A DNA stretch of 64,000 nucleotides. It comes from Flavobacterium sp. GT3R68 (GTDB taxonomy: Bacteria; Bacteroidota; Bacteroidia; Flavobacteriales; Flavobacteriaceae). Within the stretch, counting starts at the first letter, position 1. The number at the start of each line of letters is the position of its first letter. A program made the position numbers and the translations under genes. Below, piece by piece: positions 42,482 through 51,383 of the stretch. Under the pieces are notes generated by a model. It was not told the origin of the DNA. It saw only the letters and a program-made list of their open reading frames with translations, and did no database searches. Where the stretch lies: contig NZ_VJZK01000001.1 in assembly GCF_007109225.1 (NCBI RefSeq), positions 124,001 through 188,000 of the forward strand, in the 5' to 3' direction.

Positions 42482-44137
42482 TTAATTTACTTTGGTTTCC
42501 TTGAAATGTCGTGTTTTATCTTCTCTTTTCTTATGTACAAAATCGCCCCAGGTAGCCTGGTCTTCGGCATCATATATCCGAATTTGCTGATTTGGATCCT
42601 GTATCAGTAATTCTTCTGATTTGCAATTTAAAACCCGTGCTGCGGCTTCTATCCCTGAATAGGTTGCCCCGGTCACGCCATGCGATAAAGTGCTGGCACC
42701 ACAAAGAAACAAATTACTGATTTCGGTTTTATTTTTATATGCAAAAGGCCCTACCTGCCGTAATGTTTTTTCGGTTCCGTATACGTTACCGCGGGTTGTA
42801 TTTACGTAAAACTGATTTGTTTTTGGCGTCCCTAATTCGGCCTGAACAATGTTTTGTCTGGCGCCCGGAATAATTTTTTCGACACTGTTCAGTAACTTTT
42901 CAATGATTCTTGTTTTGAAAGCATCGTATTCCGGACCATGATAATCATCACTATGATTGAAGTCTTTAAAACTGTCATAATCCACATAGGTGACCACTTC
43001 AAAATTGTGATATCTTCCGTTGAAACTTATCGGATCTTTTAAAGTAGTGCAGCTCAGGAAAAAGGCTGGGAATTCATCACCTTCAAGGATATTTCCTTTG
43101 GTAAGGGTTTCAAAATGTTCATCAATATTCTCGGTTTTGAAATTCCAGATATTCCCGGAATCGATCCCTGCTGCGGTCACATCCATATCCAGCGTCAGAA
43201 ACAAAATCAAGGAGGTTACCGAATACGTTGTTTTATCGAGTTTCTGTTTTAATTTTTTACTGATATTTTCGGGGCCGATTAATTGGAGGTAAGTCATTGT
43301 CGGATCTGCATTTGAAATCACGTTTTTGGCTAAAATTTGAGTTCCATCCGATAATTCCACCCCGAGGACTTTGCTGTTTTGGACTAAAATCCGGGTTACC
43401 GATTGTTGTGTCCGTACCAGCCCACCGTAACTTTTTATCTTGTTGGTCATTACTTTAACGATGCCGGCTCCGCCTCCCATTGGATAAAAACCGCCGTCAA
43501 AATAATGATTCATAACAGAGCAATGCACCGGGAAACTCGCTTTAGAGGGAGGTAATCCGTGATCGCCACATTGCGCGTTGAGGATTCCTTTTAAGACGGG
43601 ATCTTTTATATGCCAATCGATGACCCTTTTCAGACTGAATAATGCAAATTTTCCAAAATGTTTGGTTCGGAACGGAACGGTGATGTTTTGCCAAAAGCCT
43701 TTAAGTTTAGGGATCAAACTCAATTCATCGCACACCTTCTGAATTAAGTTCAGATATTCTTTTATGTTTTTTTCTTCTTTGGGAAACTGTTCAATTAATC
43801 GGTTTTTGAGGTTCTCTATTCCGGCAGGATAATCAAATCTCTGATTGTTAATAATGCAATGATCGTAGGCATTTTTGTTCATCCTAAAAAAAACAAGATC
43901 GTTTGCCACACCTAAGCCTTTATACAATTCGCTGGTGGACTGCCCTTCGTCAAGAAGACCAATATAATGAACTCCGGGACTGAAACGCTGGCCGTTTAAG
44001 GTAAAACTATGACTCCAGCCTCCGGGAACGGTATGTTGCTCCAGGACCAAAACTTTCTGACCGGCTTTTGCCAGACAAAGGGCCGCTGCTAATCCGCCTG
44101 CTCCCGAACCAATGATAATCGTATCAAATTCTTCCAT
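42482..44137 (-). CDS. Phytoene-desaturase-like FAD oxidoreductase (second of two)
   Basis: A 551-residue flavoprotein with IIGSGAGGLAAALCLAKAGQ (residues about 8-27), the linker VLVLEQHTVPGG, and the C-terminal FLCGASTLSHGVTGATYSG. The family is carotenoid desaturase/retinol saturase. It differs clearly from the other cluster member (20725-22257), so the two are likely not redundant. No carotenoid genes are in the window; a redox step on the polyene or on the aryl ring is inferred. The gene starts 54 bp after the acyltransferase gene. Confidence 0.85.
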   Translation of the reverse strand: MEEFDTIIIGSGAGGLAAALCLAKAGQKVLVLEQHTVPGGWSHSFTLNGQRFSPGVHYIGLLDEGQSTSELYKGLGVANDLVFFRMNKNAYDHCIINNQRFDYPAGIENLKNRLIEQFPKEEKNIKEYLNLIQKVCDELSLIPKLKGFWQNITVPFRTKHFGKFALFSLKRVIDWHIKDPVLKGILNAQCGDHGLPPSKASFPVHCSVMNHYFDGGFYPMGGGAGIVKVMTNKIKSYGGLVRTQQSVTRILVQNSKVLGVELSDGTQILAKNVISNADPTMTYLQLIGPENISKKLKQKLDKTTYSVTSLILFLTLDMDVTAAGIDSGNIWNFKTENIDEHFETLTKGNILEGDEFPAFFLSCTTLKDPISFNGRYHNFEVVTYVDYDSFKDFNHSDDYHGPEYDAFKTRIIEKLLNSVEKIIPGARQNIVQAELGTPKTNQFYVNTTRGNVYGTEKTLRQVGPFAYKNKTEISNLFLCGASTLSHGVTGATYSGIEAAARVLNCKSEELLIQDPNQQIRIYDAEDQATWGDFVHKKREDKTRHFKETKVN

Positions 44138-44191
44138 AATTTAATTTGCGTAACGCTAAAATTCGCCTGAATTCGATAAATCTATTTAAAT

Positions 44192-45073
44192 CTATTTTTT
44201 CAATTTATTCCAAAAATCGAAATAATTAAACCACTGCAGTGGGTATTTTTTTAATATAGATTCCACACTTTCAATGTACACCCCGAGCAATGCTTTTTCG
44301 TCCCGATGTTTCGTGTGTGCTTCCCTTGCGTAAAGATGGTAATGTAAATTGGGTTCTTTCATCACGTACACAAAAACTACAGGTACTTTTAAACGGGATG
44401 CAATTAAAAATGGCCCGGCAGGAAAATCTGCTTCCTCACCTAAAATCGGGGATCTCAGACATTTGACTCCCGGAAAATACCGGTCACCGGTAAAACAAAT
44501 CAGTTCATTGTTTAATAGCGCATTGTTGATATCGTATATATGTGACAAATCATCTTTGACAATGATGAATTTGATTTTTGATTTTTTCGAAATACTTTCC
44601 AGGTATTCTTTGATGGAGGTATGTTCATTATCAGTGGTAACCAAATTAATCTGGCAGTCGAAATCAATCTCTCCAAAAAAATATTCAGCAATTTCAAAAT
44701 TCCCAACATGCGCACTAATCAATATACCACCTTTTTTTTCGGCGAGCAATTTATGCAAAATATCCACTCCATCGAACTCGTAGGTGAATCTATCTCTCAT
44801 CCCTACAGAAATCGCTGTTCGGTCTATAATCGTCTGCCCATAGGTGTAGTAACTCTTATAAACCATCATCTTCGATTTCAGATAAGAATTCCCCAGCCTG
44901 TGATAAAAATAATAAAAAATAGCCCTGTTGCTCTTTCTCAGGAATAAAAAATAATAGGAAGCTACAAAATACAAAACGACATACGACGTTTTTATTCCTA
45001 ACTTCCTAATACAAAAAATAAATAATTTATAGCCTAGCAGTGTGCCTTTAGACTTTCCGTCCCACTCACTCAT
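44192..45073 (-). CDS. LpxL/HtrB-type acyltransferase
   Basis: A 293-residue membrane-associated acyltransferase. One N-terminal helix (TSYVVLYFVASYYFLFL) and the active motif SAHVGNFEIAEYF (HX4E of the HtrB group) are visible, with FTGDRYFPG later. LpxL-type enzymes transfer acyl chains from ACP. In this cluster it may join the polyene acyl chain to the resorcinol or another lipid; general lipid A acylation is less likely given the location. It is 4 bp from the second ACP gene. Confidence 0.85.
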   Translation of the reverse strand: MSEWDGKSKGTLLGYKLFIFCIRKLGIKTSYVVLYFVASYYFLFLRKSNRAIFYYFYHRLGNSYLKSKMMVYKSYYTYGQTIIDRTAISVGMRDRFTYEFDGVDILHKLLAEKKGGILISAHVGNFEIAEYFFGEIDFDCQINLVTTDNEHTSIKEYLESISKKSKIKFIIVKDDLSHIYDINNALLNNELICFTGDRYFPGVKCLRSPILGEEADFPAGPFLIASRLKVPVVFVYVMKEPNLHYHLYAREAHTKHRDEKALLGVYIESVESILKKYPLQWFNYFDFWNKLKK

Positions 45074-45077
45074 GTGG

Positions 45078-45329
45078 TTATCCCTTAGCTATTATTTTAT
45101 TTTCAATCAAATCATAAAAATCCTGAAAAGTAGCAATTCCAACAAAATCGGCTTCACCCAGTTTTACTTTGAAGTTCATTTCGACAGTTACCACCAAATC
45201 TACATAATCCAGACTGTCTAATCCTAAAGTATCCTTTAAGTTTGCGTCGGGGGCAATGGTATCACCGTCTACTTCAAATTCCTCTACTAAGAAACCGTTG
45301 ATTGTTTCTATAATTTCTGCTTTATTCAT
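45078..45329 (-). CDS. Acyl carrier protein (second of two)
   Basis: An 83-residue acyl carrier protein with the phosphopantetheine Ser39 in DTLGLDSLDYVDLVV. The acidic helix after it is in place. It stands between the KS gene 45339-46559 and the LpxL-type acyltransferase gene, so it may be the donor for that acyltransferase. It differs from the other ACP at 33489-33746 in the residues around the Ser. Confidence 0.93.
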   Translation of the reverse strand: MNKAEIIETINGFLVEEFEVDGDTIAPDANLKDTLGLDSLDYVDLVVTVEMNFKVKLGEADFVGIATFQDFYDLIENKIIAKG

Positions 45330-45338
45330 TTTTGAAAA

Positions 45339-46559
45339 TTATACTTTTTTTACTATTAATGCCGAATTGGTCCCCCCGAATCCGAAGGAATTCGACAAAA
45401 ATATATCAATTTTTTTGTTTATCGTGTTCCGCACCAAATTAATTTTCTTAGAGTCTTCATCCGGATTTTCCAAATTAATGTTGGGCGCTATGAAAGAATG
45501 CTGCATCATCAATGTGGAATAAATTACCTCGCTTGCGCCCGCCATCCAACATTCGTGGCCGGTCATTGACTTGGTCGAACTCACCGGAGGGTTGCTTTCG
45601 CCAAAAATTTCAAAAATGGCTTTTGCCTCATTGGTATCCCCAACCGGCGTGGAGGTTGCATGGGCATTGATATAATCGATATCCGATGGCTGTAATCCTG
45701 CAAAATCCAAAGCACGCTTCATTGCTGTGGCAGGTCCTTCGACATTCGGCGTGGAAATATGTCCGCCATTGGAAGAAAAACCATAGCCAATTACTTCGGC
45801 AACAATAGGCGCTCCTCTTTTTACCGCGGACTCGTAGCTTTCTAAAATCAATGTCGCTCCGCCGCCGCTTGGTATCAATCCGTCTCTCGCCGCATCAAAA
45901 GGTCGGGAAGCTTTGGTTGGATTCGCTTCGTTAGGTGAAAAAACCCCCAAACCATCAAAACTGCTCATTGCGTATTTATTGATTTCTTGTGCTCCGCCAC
46001 AAATTACCGTATCCTGCAGTCCATTTTTGATTAAAAAATAACCAAGTCCTATCGAATGTGAACCACTCGCACATGCTGCACTCACGGTAAGATTAATTCC
46101 CCGCAATCTGAAAATTGTGGAAAGATTCATCGTTACAGTCGAATTCATCGATTTAAAAATCGCACCGGACCCAATCAGCGCAGTGTCTTTTTTCTCTCTG
46201 ATAATATCGGTAGCTTCAATCACGGCCATGGAAACACTATCGTTTCCGTACATAATCCCTACTTCATTGTCATCAAAAAAACTTTCATCAATATTCGCAT
46301 TTTTCAAGGCCTCAATCGTAGCCATATAGGCATATTCTGTTTCTTCACCAATGCTGATGCGTTGTCTTCTGTTTAGTAACTTTTTTAAGTCAGGCCTTGG
46401 TACCATTCCCGTTAAGGCAGAGCGGAAGCCAAATTCTTTTCTTTCTTCATCATAGATTATTCCTGATTTGCCTTCATAAAGAGATTCTTTGACCTCTTCG
46501 AGTGAAGTTCCAATACAGGAATAAATCCCCATTCCCGTAATTACTACTCTTCTATTCAT
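45339..46559 (-). CDS. Beta-ketoacyl-ACP synthase, FabF/FabB-like
   Basis: A 406-residue KAS I/II enzyme, with Cys163 in VSAACASGSHSIG, His in INAHATSTPVGD and His in MTGHECWMAGASE. The last part SNSFGFGGTNSALIVKK is typical of FabF. It would elongate an acyl chain on the ACP encoded 9 bp later. It is the most FabB/F-like of the ketosynthases in the cluster. It lies 15 bp from the fabG-type gene. Confidence 0.92.
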   Translation of the reverse strand: MNRRVVITGMGIYSCIGTSLEEVKESLYEGKSGIIYDEERKEFGFRSALTGMVPRPDLKKLLNRRQRISIGEETEYAYMATIEALKNANIDESFFDDNEVGIMYGNDSVSMAVIEATDIIREKKDTALIGSGAIFKSMNSTVTMNLSTIFRLRGINLTVSAACASGSHSIGLGYFLIKNGLQDTVICGGAQEINKYAMSSFDGLGVFSPNEANPTKASRPFDAARDGLIPSGGGATLILESYESAVKRGAPIVAEVIGYGFSSNGGHISTPNVEGPATAMKRALDFAGLQPSDIDYINAHATSTPVGDTNEAKAIFEIFGESNPPVSSTKSMTGHECWMAGASEVIYSTLMMQHSFIAPNINLENPDEDSKKINLVRNTINKKIDIFLSNSFGFGGTNSALIVKKV

Positions 46560-46574
46560 TTTTATAAAGTAATG

Positions 46575-47306
46575 TTATGAATATATTCCCCCGTTTATGT
46601 TTATGATTTCACCTGTGATATAGCCGGCTTTTTTTGAAACCAGAAAACTCACCAGATCGGCTACTTCTTCGGCTTCGCCAAAACGGTTGGCCGGAACCAG
46701 TTTAATTAATTCCTTTTCGTCCAGCTGACTGGTCATATCGGTACGGATGAAACCCGGCGCGACTGCATTTACGGTAATATTCCGTTTTGCCACTTCCTGA
46801 GCCAATGCTTTGGTAGCGGCAACAAGAGCGCCTTTTGCAGCTGAGTAATTGGTTTGTCCTGCGGTTCCTTTTACTCCGGAAACCGAAACCATATTAACAA
46901 TTCGGCCATATTTATTGCGCAGCATTTTTTGTATAAGGAAGTTCGTGACATTAAAGAAACCGTTCAGGCTGGTATTGACTACGTCAGTCCAATCCGACGG
47001 TGTCATCCACATGAACAGTCCGTCCTTGGTGATGCCGGCATTATTGACAATAACTTCAACAATAGCCTCCGGATTAGCATCCTGCCACTGCGTCAATACT
47101 GTTTTTACCTCATCAAAATCGGCTACGTTGAATTTTATGATTTCTCCGGTCGCTCCTTTTTTAATGACTTCCTCCAGCGTTCTTTCGGCAGCTTCCTTGT
47201 TGGATTGGTAATTAATCAAAATATGGTACTGGCTATCTTCGGCTAATTTTTGACAAACCGCACTTCCGATACCTCTGGACCCACCTGTTACTAAAGCACA
47301 CTTCAT
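46575..47306 (-). CDS. 3-oxoacyl-ACP reductase (FabG-type)
   Basis: A 243-residue short-chain dehydrogenase. The cofactor site is ALVTGGSRGIGSAVCQKLA, NNAG is present, and the catalytic Ser-Tyr-Lys is seen in MVSVSGVKGTAGQTNYSAAKG. It reduces the 3-oxo group after each condensation in polyene synthesis. A separate housekeeping fabG is expected elsewhere. It lies between the WG-repeat gene and the KS gene. Confidence 0.94.
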   Translation of the reverse strand: MKCALVTGGSRGIGSAVCQKLAEDSQYHILINYQSNKEAAERTLEEVIKKGATGEIIKFNVADFDEVKTVLTQWQDANPEAIVEVIVNNAGITKDGLFMWMTPSDWTDVVNTSLNGFFNVTNFLIQKMLRNKYGRIVNMVSVSGVKGTAGQTNYSAAKGALVAATKALAQEVAKRNITVNAVAPGFIRTDMTSQLDEKELIKLVPANRFGEAEEVADLVSFLVSKKAGYITGEIININGGIYS

Positions 47307-47342
47307 ATTTATATTTTTTCCTTACCGGTGCAAGGGTTCATT

Positions 47343-48461
47343 TTATTTTTGAAACAATTCGGCGTTTTCAAACCACTGGTCTCCCAACAGTTTTCCGTCC
47401 GGTAATAAAAAACCCCATTCTCCAATGCTGTTTTTCACTCGGGCGACACCGCCGACAAATCCTTTTTCCTGTTTGCTGAAAATGGCAAAACCGGTCGATG
47501 TAATTTGAAATTTTTTTGCAATTATTACTTTCCCGCTTTCATTTATGAAGCCCCAATTTTCATCTTTTACAGGTGCGTAACCGTCGGCGCTGAAAATTTC
47601 GGCATCATTGTAAGTAGGTTCGACTACCATCTCTCCTTTGCGATTAATATAACCCCATTTTCCTTTTACTGAAACAGGCGCCAGATTATTTGAAAATGCT
47701 TTTGCCTTATCGAATTTTGGCTCAATTATCCAATTACCATTTAAATCGATAAAACCTATTTTCTTGTTCTTTTTGGCATAAGTCAACTCTTGTGTGTTGA
47801 AATCCCATATTTTATCCACACCTTCCAACGCAGTGAATTTGCCATTGATAACCAGACCAAAAGTTTCTCCTTTTTTTGCCCAGGCAGTATTTTTGTGATA
47901 GTTCCCTATGTCATCGTAGATGGCCTCCACGATAACTTTTCCGGTGTTATCGATAATCCCCCATTTATCCTTGTTTACTACTCTTGCATAATTGCCTTCA
48001 AACGATTTGATGAGTTGGTAGGTCGGTTCCAAAATAATTTGTCCCTTCGGATTGATTAATCCTATCTTTTCGTTTTGTCGTATAAACGCAACCCCGCTCT
48101 CGAAATCAAATACTTTATCCGACGCAGGCGTTTTCACGGTTTCCCCTTTTGAATTGATGTACATCCATTGTCCATTTTTTTCCACAACGCAAATCCCGCT
48201 GTTGAAATATTTTGCATTTGAAAATGTAGCCGGAATGGCCCACTCCCCTGTGGTATTGATGAATCCCCACTTGCCATTTTCCTCTGCTGCCGCCAACCCT
48301 TCCGAAAAGTTTTTGGCTGTTTTGAATTTAGGTGTAATTGCAAATGATCCGTTTTTTGAGATGTATCCAAATTTACCGTCTTTTCGGACTAAGGCCAATT
48401 CTTGAGCCGCAACCAACTGGCAAAGTAATACCAGTAAAATAACTATTTTTTTCATTTTCAA
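47343..48461 (-). CDS. Secreted WG-repeat (KWG-type) protein inside the pigment operon
   Basis: A 372-residue protein. A signal peptide (MKMKKIVILLVLLCQLVAAQ) is followed by about ten WG/KWG repeats of about 35 residues, such as NGKWGFINTTGEWAIPATF, KWGIIDNTGKVIVEAIY and KGKWGYINRKGEMVVEPTY. WG repeats form a propeller-like beta fold that usually binds proteins or surfaces; no enzyme motif is present. The gene lies 5 bp downstream of the tyrosine ammonia-lyase gene and 36 bp upstream of the FabG-type gene, so it is transcribed with the pigment genes. Its role there is unknown. Confidence 0.88.
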   Translation of the reverse strand: MKMKKIVILLVLLCQLVAAQELALVRKDGKFGYISKNGSFAITPKFKTAKNFSEGLAAAEENGKWGFINTTGEWAIPATFSNAKYFNSGICVVEKNGQWMYINSKGETVKTPASDKVFDFESGVAFIRQNEKIGLINPKGQIILEPTYQLIKSFEGNYARVVNKDKWGIIDNTGKVIVEAIYDDIGNYHKNTAWAKKGETFGLVINGKFTALEGVDKIWDFNTQELTYAKKNKKIGFIDLNGNWIIEPKFDKAKAFSNNLAPVSVKGKWGYINRKGEMVVEPTYNDAEIFSADGYAPVKDENWGFINESGKVIIAKKFQITSTGFAIFSKQEKGFVGGVARVKNSIGEWGFLLPDGKLLGDQWFENAELFQK

Positions 48462-48466
48462 TTGAA

Positions 48467-49993
48467 TTATATTGATTCTGCCATTAAGTGCTCTTTCACT
48501 TTTTGGATAAAAGGATACATTACCTGATCCTCCTTAAATACAGGGATAATCGCTCTCACCTGATCGTACATTTCTCGGGTCACCGAAGAAATTCGGTCTT
48601 TATAATCCAAAGCATCAATTGCCTGAACGATGGTAATCATTTCGATAGCCAGTACTTCAAAAGCATTTTCGATTACTTTTCCGGTGATAACCGCAGCATT
48701 GGTTCCCATGCTCACAATATCCTGATTGTCATTGTTATTCGGGATACTGTGCACGTACATCGAATTGGACAGCATTTGGTTTTCGGCAGTGGTGGATGTT
48801 GCGGTGAACTGAACGCCCTGCATTCCAAAATTGAATCCCAATACACCCAGATTTACAAATGGAGGCAGGATTTCATTTAATTTAGAATTCAGCAAATAAT
48901 TCAATTGACGCTCCGCCAACATCGTTAATTTGGTTATCACCAATTTCAATTTGTCCATTTCCAAAGAAATATAATCGCCATGGAAATTACCGCCATGATA
49001 TACCTGCTGGGTTTTCACATCCACAATCGGATTATCGTTCGCAGAGTTGATTTCGTTTTCCAAAACGGCAGCCACATTTTTTACCGTATCCAGAACAGGT
49101 CCTAAAATTTGAGGAACACAACGTAAAGAATAATATTCCTGAACTTTTTCCTTGAAAATATCTTCACTGTTCTCACCGGTATAGAGATGTTCTTCGCGTT
49201 TTCTGACCAATTTGCTATCGGTCAGGTTATCACGCATTCTTTGCGCGACTTGTTGTTGGCCAAAATGACGCTTGGTATTGTTTAATTCTGCCGACAAATG
49301 ATCATCATATGCCTGAACGATTTCGTTGATCGCACAAGAACATTTAATGGACCAATCCAGTAGTTTTTCGGAGTTGTGTACATTCACGATACCAATTCCG
49401 GTCATTACCGAAGTACCGTTCATTAATGCCAACCCTTCACGGATTTCAACCTGGATAGGTTGTAGATTTTCTATTTCAAAAACTTCTTTAGTTGCTTTTC
49501 TTTCTCCTTTGTAAAAGACTTCTCCTTCGCCTATCAGCACTAAAGCCAAATGGGCCAACTGGACCAAATCCCCACTCGCACCTACACCTCCATGTTCAAA
49601 AATTAACGGAGTAATATCTCTGTTAATCAATTCCTTCATTAAATGGATAAGCGAAGGATGTACTCCTGAATTACCCAAAGAAAGCGTGTTCAGACGTGCT
49701 AAAATTGCCGATTTAACATTGACCGGGCTTAGTGGTTTTCCGGTTCCTGAGGAATGGCTTCGTATTAAATTGTATTGCAGCTGTAATTGGTGTTCGTCTT
49801 TAATGCGGTATTGGGCCATTGGGCCGAATCCGGTATTTACACCATAAATAACTTTATTTCCTGAAAATTCCTTTAAAAAATCGAAGCTTTCGTGAACCCG
49901 TCTTTCAACTGTATCGCTGATAACTACTTTCTTTTTTTTGAAAACAATATCCCCAAAATCATTTAAGCTTAAATATTCATTTATTGTACCCAT
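48467..49993 (-). CDS. Tyrosine ammonia-lyase (HAL/PAL/TAL family)
   Basis: A 508-residue aromatic amino-acid lyase with the MIO triad Ala139-Ser140-Gly141 in GGVGASGDLVQL and the active-site Tyr50 in VIYGVNTGFG. The segment NLIRSHSSGTG in the specificity region is the same as I remember for the tyrosine ammonia-lyase of Flavobacterium johnsoniae, a flexirubin-cluster enzyme; overall similarity by eye is high. The product, 4-coumarate, is the starter of the aryl polyene. The first gene of the leftward operon, with a promoter at 50072-50097. An exported or other histidine-specific role is unlikely. Confidence 0.9.
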   Translation of the reverse strand: MGTINEYLSLNDFGDIVFKKKKVVISDTVERRVHESFDFLKEFSGNKVIYGVNTGFGPMAQYRIKDEHQLQLQYNLIRSHSSGTGKPLSPVNVKSAILARLNTLSLGNSGVHPSLIHLMKELINRDITPLIFEHGGVGASGDLVQLAHLALVLIGEGEVFYKGERKATKEVFEIENLQPIQVEIREGLALMNGTSVMTGIGIVNVHNSEKLLDWSIKCSCAINEIVQAYDDHLSAELNNTKRHFGQQQVAQRMRDNLTDSKLVRKREEHLYTGENSEDIFKEKVQEYYSLRCVPQILGPVLDTVKNVAAVLENEINSANDNPIVDVKTQQVYHGGNFHGDYISLEMDKLKLVITKLTMLAERQLNYLLNSKLNEILPPFVNLGVLGFNFGMQGVQFTATSTTAENQMLSNSMYVHSIPNNNDNQDIVSMGTNAAVITGKVIENAFEVLAIEMITIVQAIDALDYKDRISSVTREMYDQVRAIIPVFKEDQVMYPFIQKVKEHLMAESI

Positions 49994-50071
49994 TCAACAG
50001 TATCGTTTTTACAGAATTATAAAATTAATTCCGTTTTTTTATTTAAAAATTATGTGGTTAATTTGAACTCG

Positions 50072-50097
50072 CAAATGTAATACATTCTCCATAACAA
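50072..50097 (-). promoter_or_regulatory. Putative promoter of the flexirubin operon
   Basis: On the minus strand TTG (50097-50095), 15 bp, TACATTTG (50079-50072). The -7 element is an exact match; the spacing is a little shorter than the usual 17-23 bp. It lies 79 bp before the tyrosine ammonia-lyase start, in a 113-bp divergent gap shared with the halogenase-like gene. Confidence 0.5.
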
Positions 50098-50106
50098 AAA
50101 GAAAAC

Positions 50107-51366
50107 ATGATAAAGGAATTTGTTGATGTACTGATTATCGGCGCAGGTCCTTCGGGATGCGTCTCTTCCTGTTATTTACACAATAATGGCGTCAAGGTAA
50201 AAGTGGTCGAAAAAACCAAATTCCCAAGACTGGTCGTAGGCGAAAGCCTAATCCCACGAGTGATGGATCATTTTGATGAAGCGGGTCTGCTTCCTGCCTT
50301 GAAAGCGATGAATTTCGAAAAAAAATGGGGAGCACGTTTTATTCGCGGTGAAGAAATATGTGTTTTTGATTTCAGTAAAAAATTTGGCGAAGGCTGGGAT
50401 TGGACCTGGCAAGTTCCCCGGGCTGACTTTGACAATACGCTGGCACAGGAAACCATCCGTAAAGGAGTTGATTTAGAATTTGAAAGCGAAGTTGTTTCAG
50501 TAGCTTTCGAAGGAAAAAATTCAATTACGGTAGTGAAAGATGTAAATGGGGTTGCCAAAGAAATTCACGCCAAATTCATCATTGATTCCAGTGGATATGG
50601 CCGGGTTTTACCTCGTTTATTGGATTTGGATACGCCTTCCAAATTAGACCCGCACTCTTCGATTTTTACGCACGTAAACGACATCAATCGTCCTGACGGA
50701 GAAGAAGGAACGTTAATTTCGTTCGATATCCTGGAAACCGAAGTTTGGCTGTGGGTAATTCCGTTCTCCAATGGAAATACAAGCCTTGGTGTGGTCGGCC
50801 CGACAACATTCATTAATTCTCTTTCAGAAAATAAGGATAACGCCGAAGCATTGAAAAATGCGATTCAGCTGTCTGATTATTATATCAAGCGATTTGGCGG
50901 AGTCGAATTCATGTTTGAACCTGTCAAGTTAGAAAACTACTCCCGTTCCGTAAAACAAATGTACGGTGATGGATTTGCGCTGACCGGAAACAGTTCGGAA
51001 TTTTTAGATCCGGTTTTCTCGTCCGGAGTAGCGTTTGCTACCGAATCAGGTATGCTGGCAGCCAAATTAATCCACAAAGAATTAAATGGCGTAACTGTGG
51101 ATTGGGAGAAAGATTTTACTGAGTACATGCGCCGGGGGATTGGGGTCTTTACAACTTATGTGAAAGAATGGTACACCGGGAATCTGCAGACTTTGTTTTT
51201 TCATCAGCCTGAAAACCCGGAGGTTAAGGAGAAAATATGTGCTGTCTTGGCAGGATATGTCTGGAATCAGGAAAATCCTTTTGTAAAAAAACATGATAAT
51301 GTCATTAAAAATATGGCGCACCTGATTAATCAGGAAAAAGAGCATAAAACAAAAACCAGCGAATAG
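50107..51366 (+). CDS. FAD-dependent halogenase-like oxidoreductase
   Basis: A 419-residue flavoprotein, read divergently from the main operon. The FAD site is IIGAGPSGCVSS (residues about 9-20), followed by VVEKTKFPRLVVGESLIPRV, the GES-LP motif of phenolic halogenases. KKWGARF (about residues 72-78) places a Lys in the position of the halogenase active-site Lys, and WLWVIPF (about 214-220) fits the WxWxIP motif that distinguishes halogenases from monooxygenases. Chlorinated flexirubins are known, so ring chlorination is a reasonable guess; a hydroxylase or geranylgeranyl-reductase-like role remains possible. Its 3' end carries the first part of a terminator hairpin. Confidence 0.75.
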   Translation: MIKEFVDVLIIGAGPSGCVSSCYLHNNGVKVKVVEKTKFPRLVVGESLIPRVMDHFDEAGLLPALKAMNFEKKWGARFIRGEEICVFDFSKKFGEGWDWTWQVPRADFDNTLAQETIRKGVDLEFESEVVSVAFEGKNSITVVKDVNGVAKEIHAKFIIDSSGYGRVLPRLLDLDTPSKLDPHSSIFTHVNDINRPDGEEGTLISFDILETEVWLWVIPFSNGNTSLGVVGPTTFINSLSENKDNAEALKNAIQLSDYYIKRFGGVEFMFEPVKLENYSRSVKQMYGDGFALTGNSSEFLDPVFSSGVAFATESGMLAAKLIHKELNGVTVDWEKDFTEYMRRGIGVFTTYVKEWYTGNLQTLFFHQPENPEVKEKICAVLAGYVWNQENPFVKKHDNVIKNMAHLINQEKEHKTKTSE

Positions 51367-51379
51367 CTGGTTTTTGTTT
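51347..51379. terminator. Bidirectional terminator overlapping the 3' end of the halogenase-like gene
   Basis: AAACAAAAACCAGC-GAATA-GCTGGTTTTTGTTT, a 14-bp stem. The stop codon of the halogenase-like gene (51364-51366) lies in the hairpin. It serves the converging gene ending at 51384 too. Confidence 0.85.
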
Positions 51380-51383
51380 AAAA

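Larger units (their letters stand above)
17775..51366. other. Flexirubin-type (aryl polyene-dialkylresorcinol) pigment biosynthesis cluster
   Basis: Thirty-two leftward genes from the tyrosine ammonia-lyase (start 49993) to the AMP-dependent ligase (stop 17775), plus one divergent gene (50107-51366). Gaps are mostly under 20 bp and many genes overlap, so one or a few long transcripts are expected. The gene set (TAL, ligase, two ACPs, KS/CLF, KR, dehydratases, DarA/DarB, MMPL and ABC exporters, LolA) corresponds to the flexirubin clusters known from Flavobacterium johnsoniae and Chitinophaga pinensis. The product is expected to be a yellow-orange aryl polyene carboxylic acid esterified to a dialkylresorcinol in the outer membrane. 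Confidence 0.93.

Noticed and set aside
17656-51366. The flexirubin cluster as a genomic island integrated at tRNA-Ala
   Set aside because: No direct repeat of the tRNA 3' end at the other border, no integrase, transposase or phage gene anywhere in the window, and these clusters are usual in Flavobacterium.
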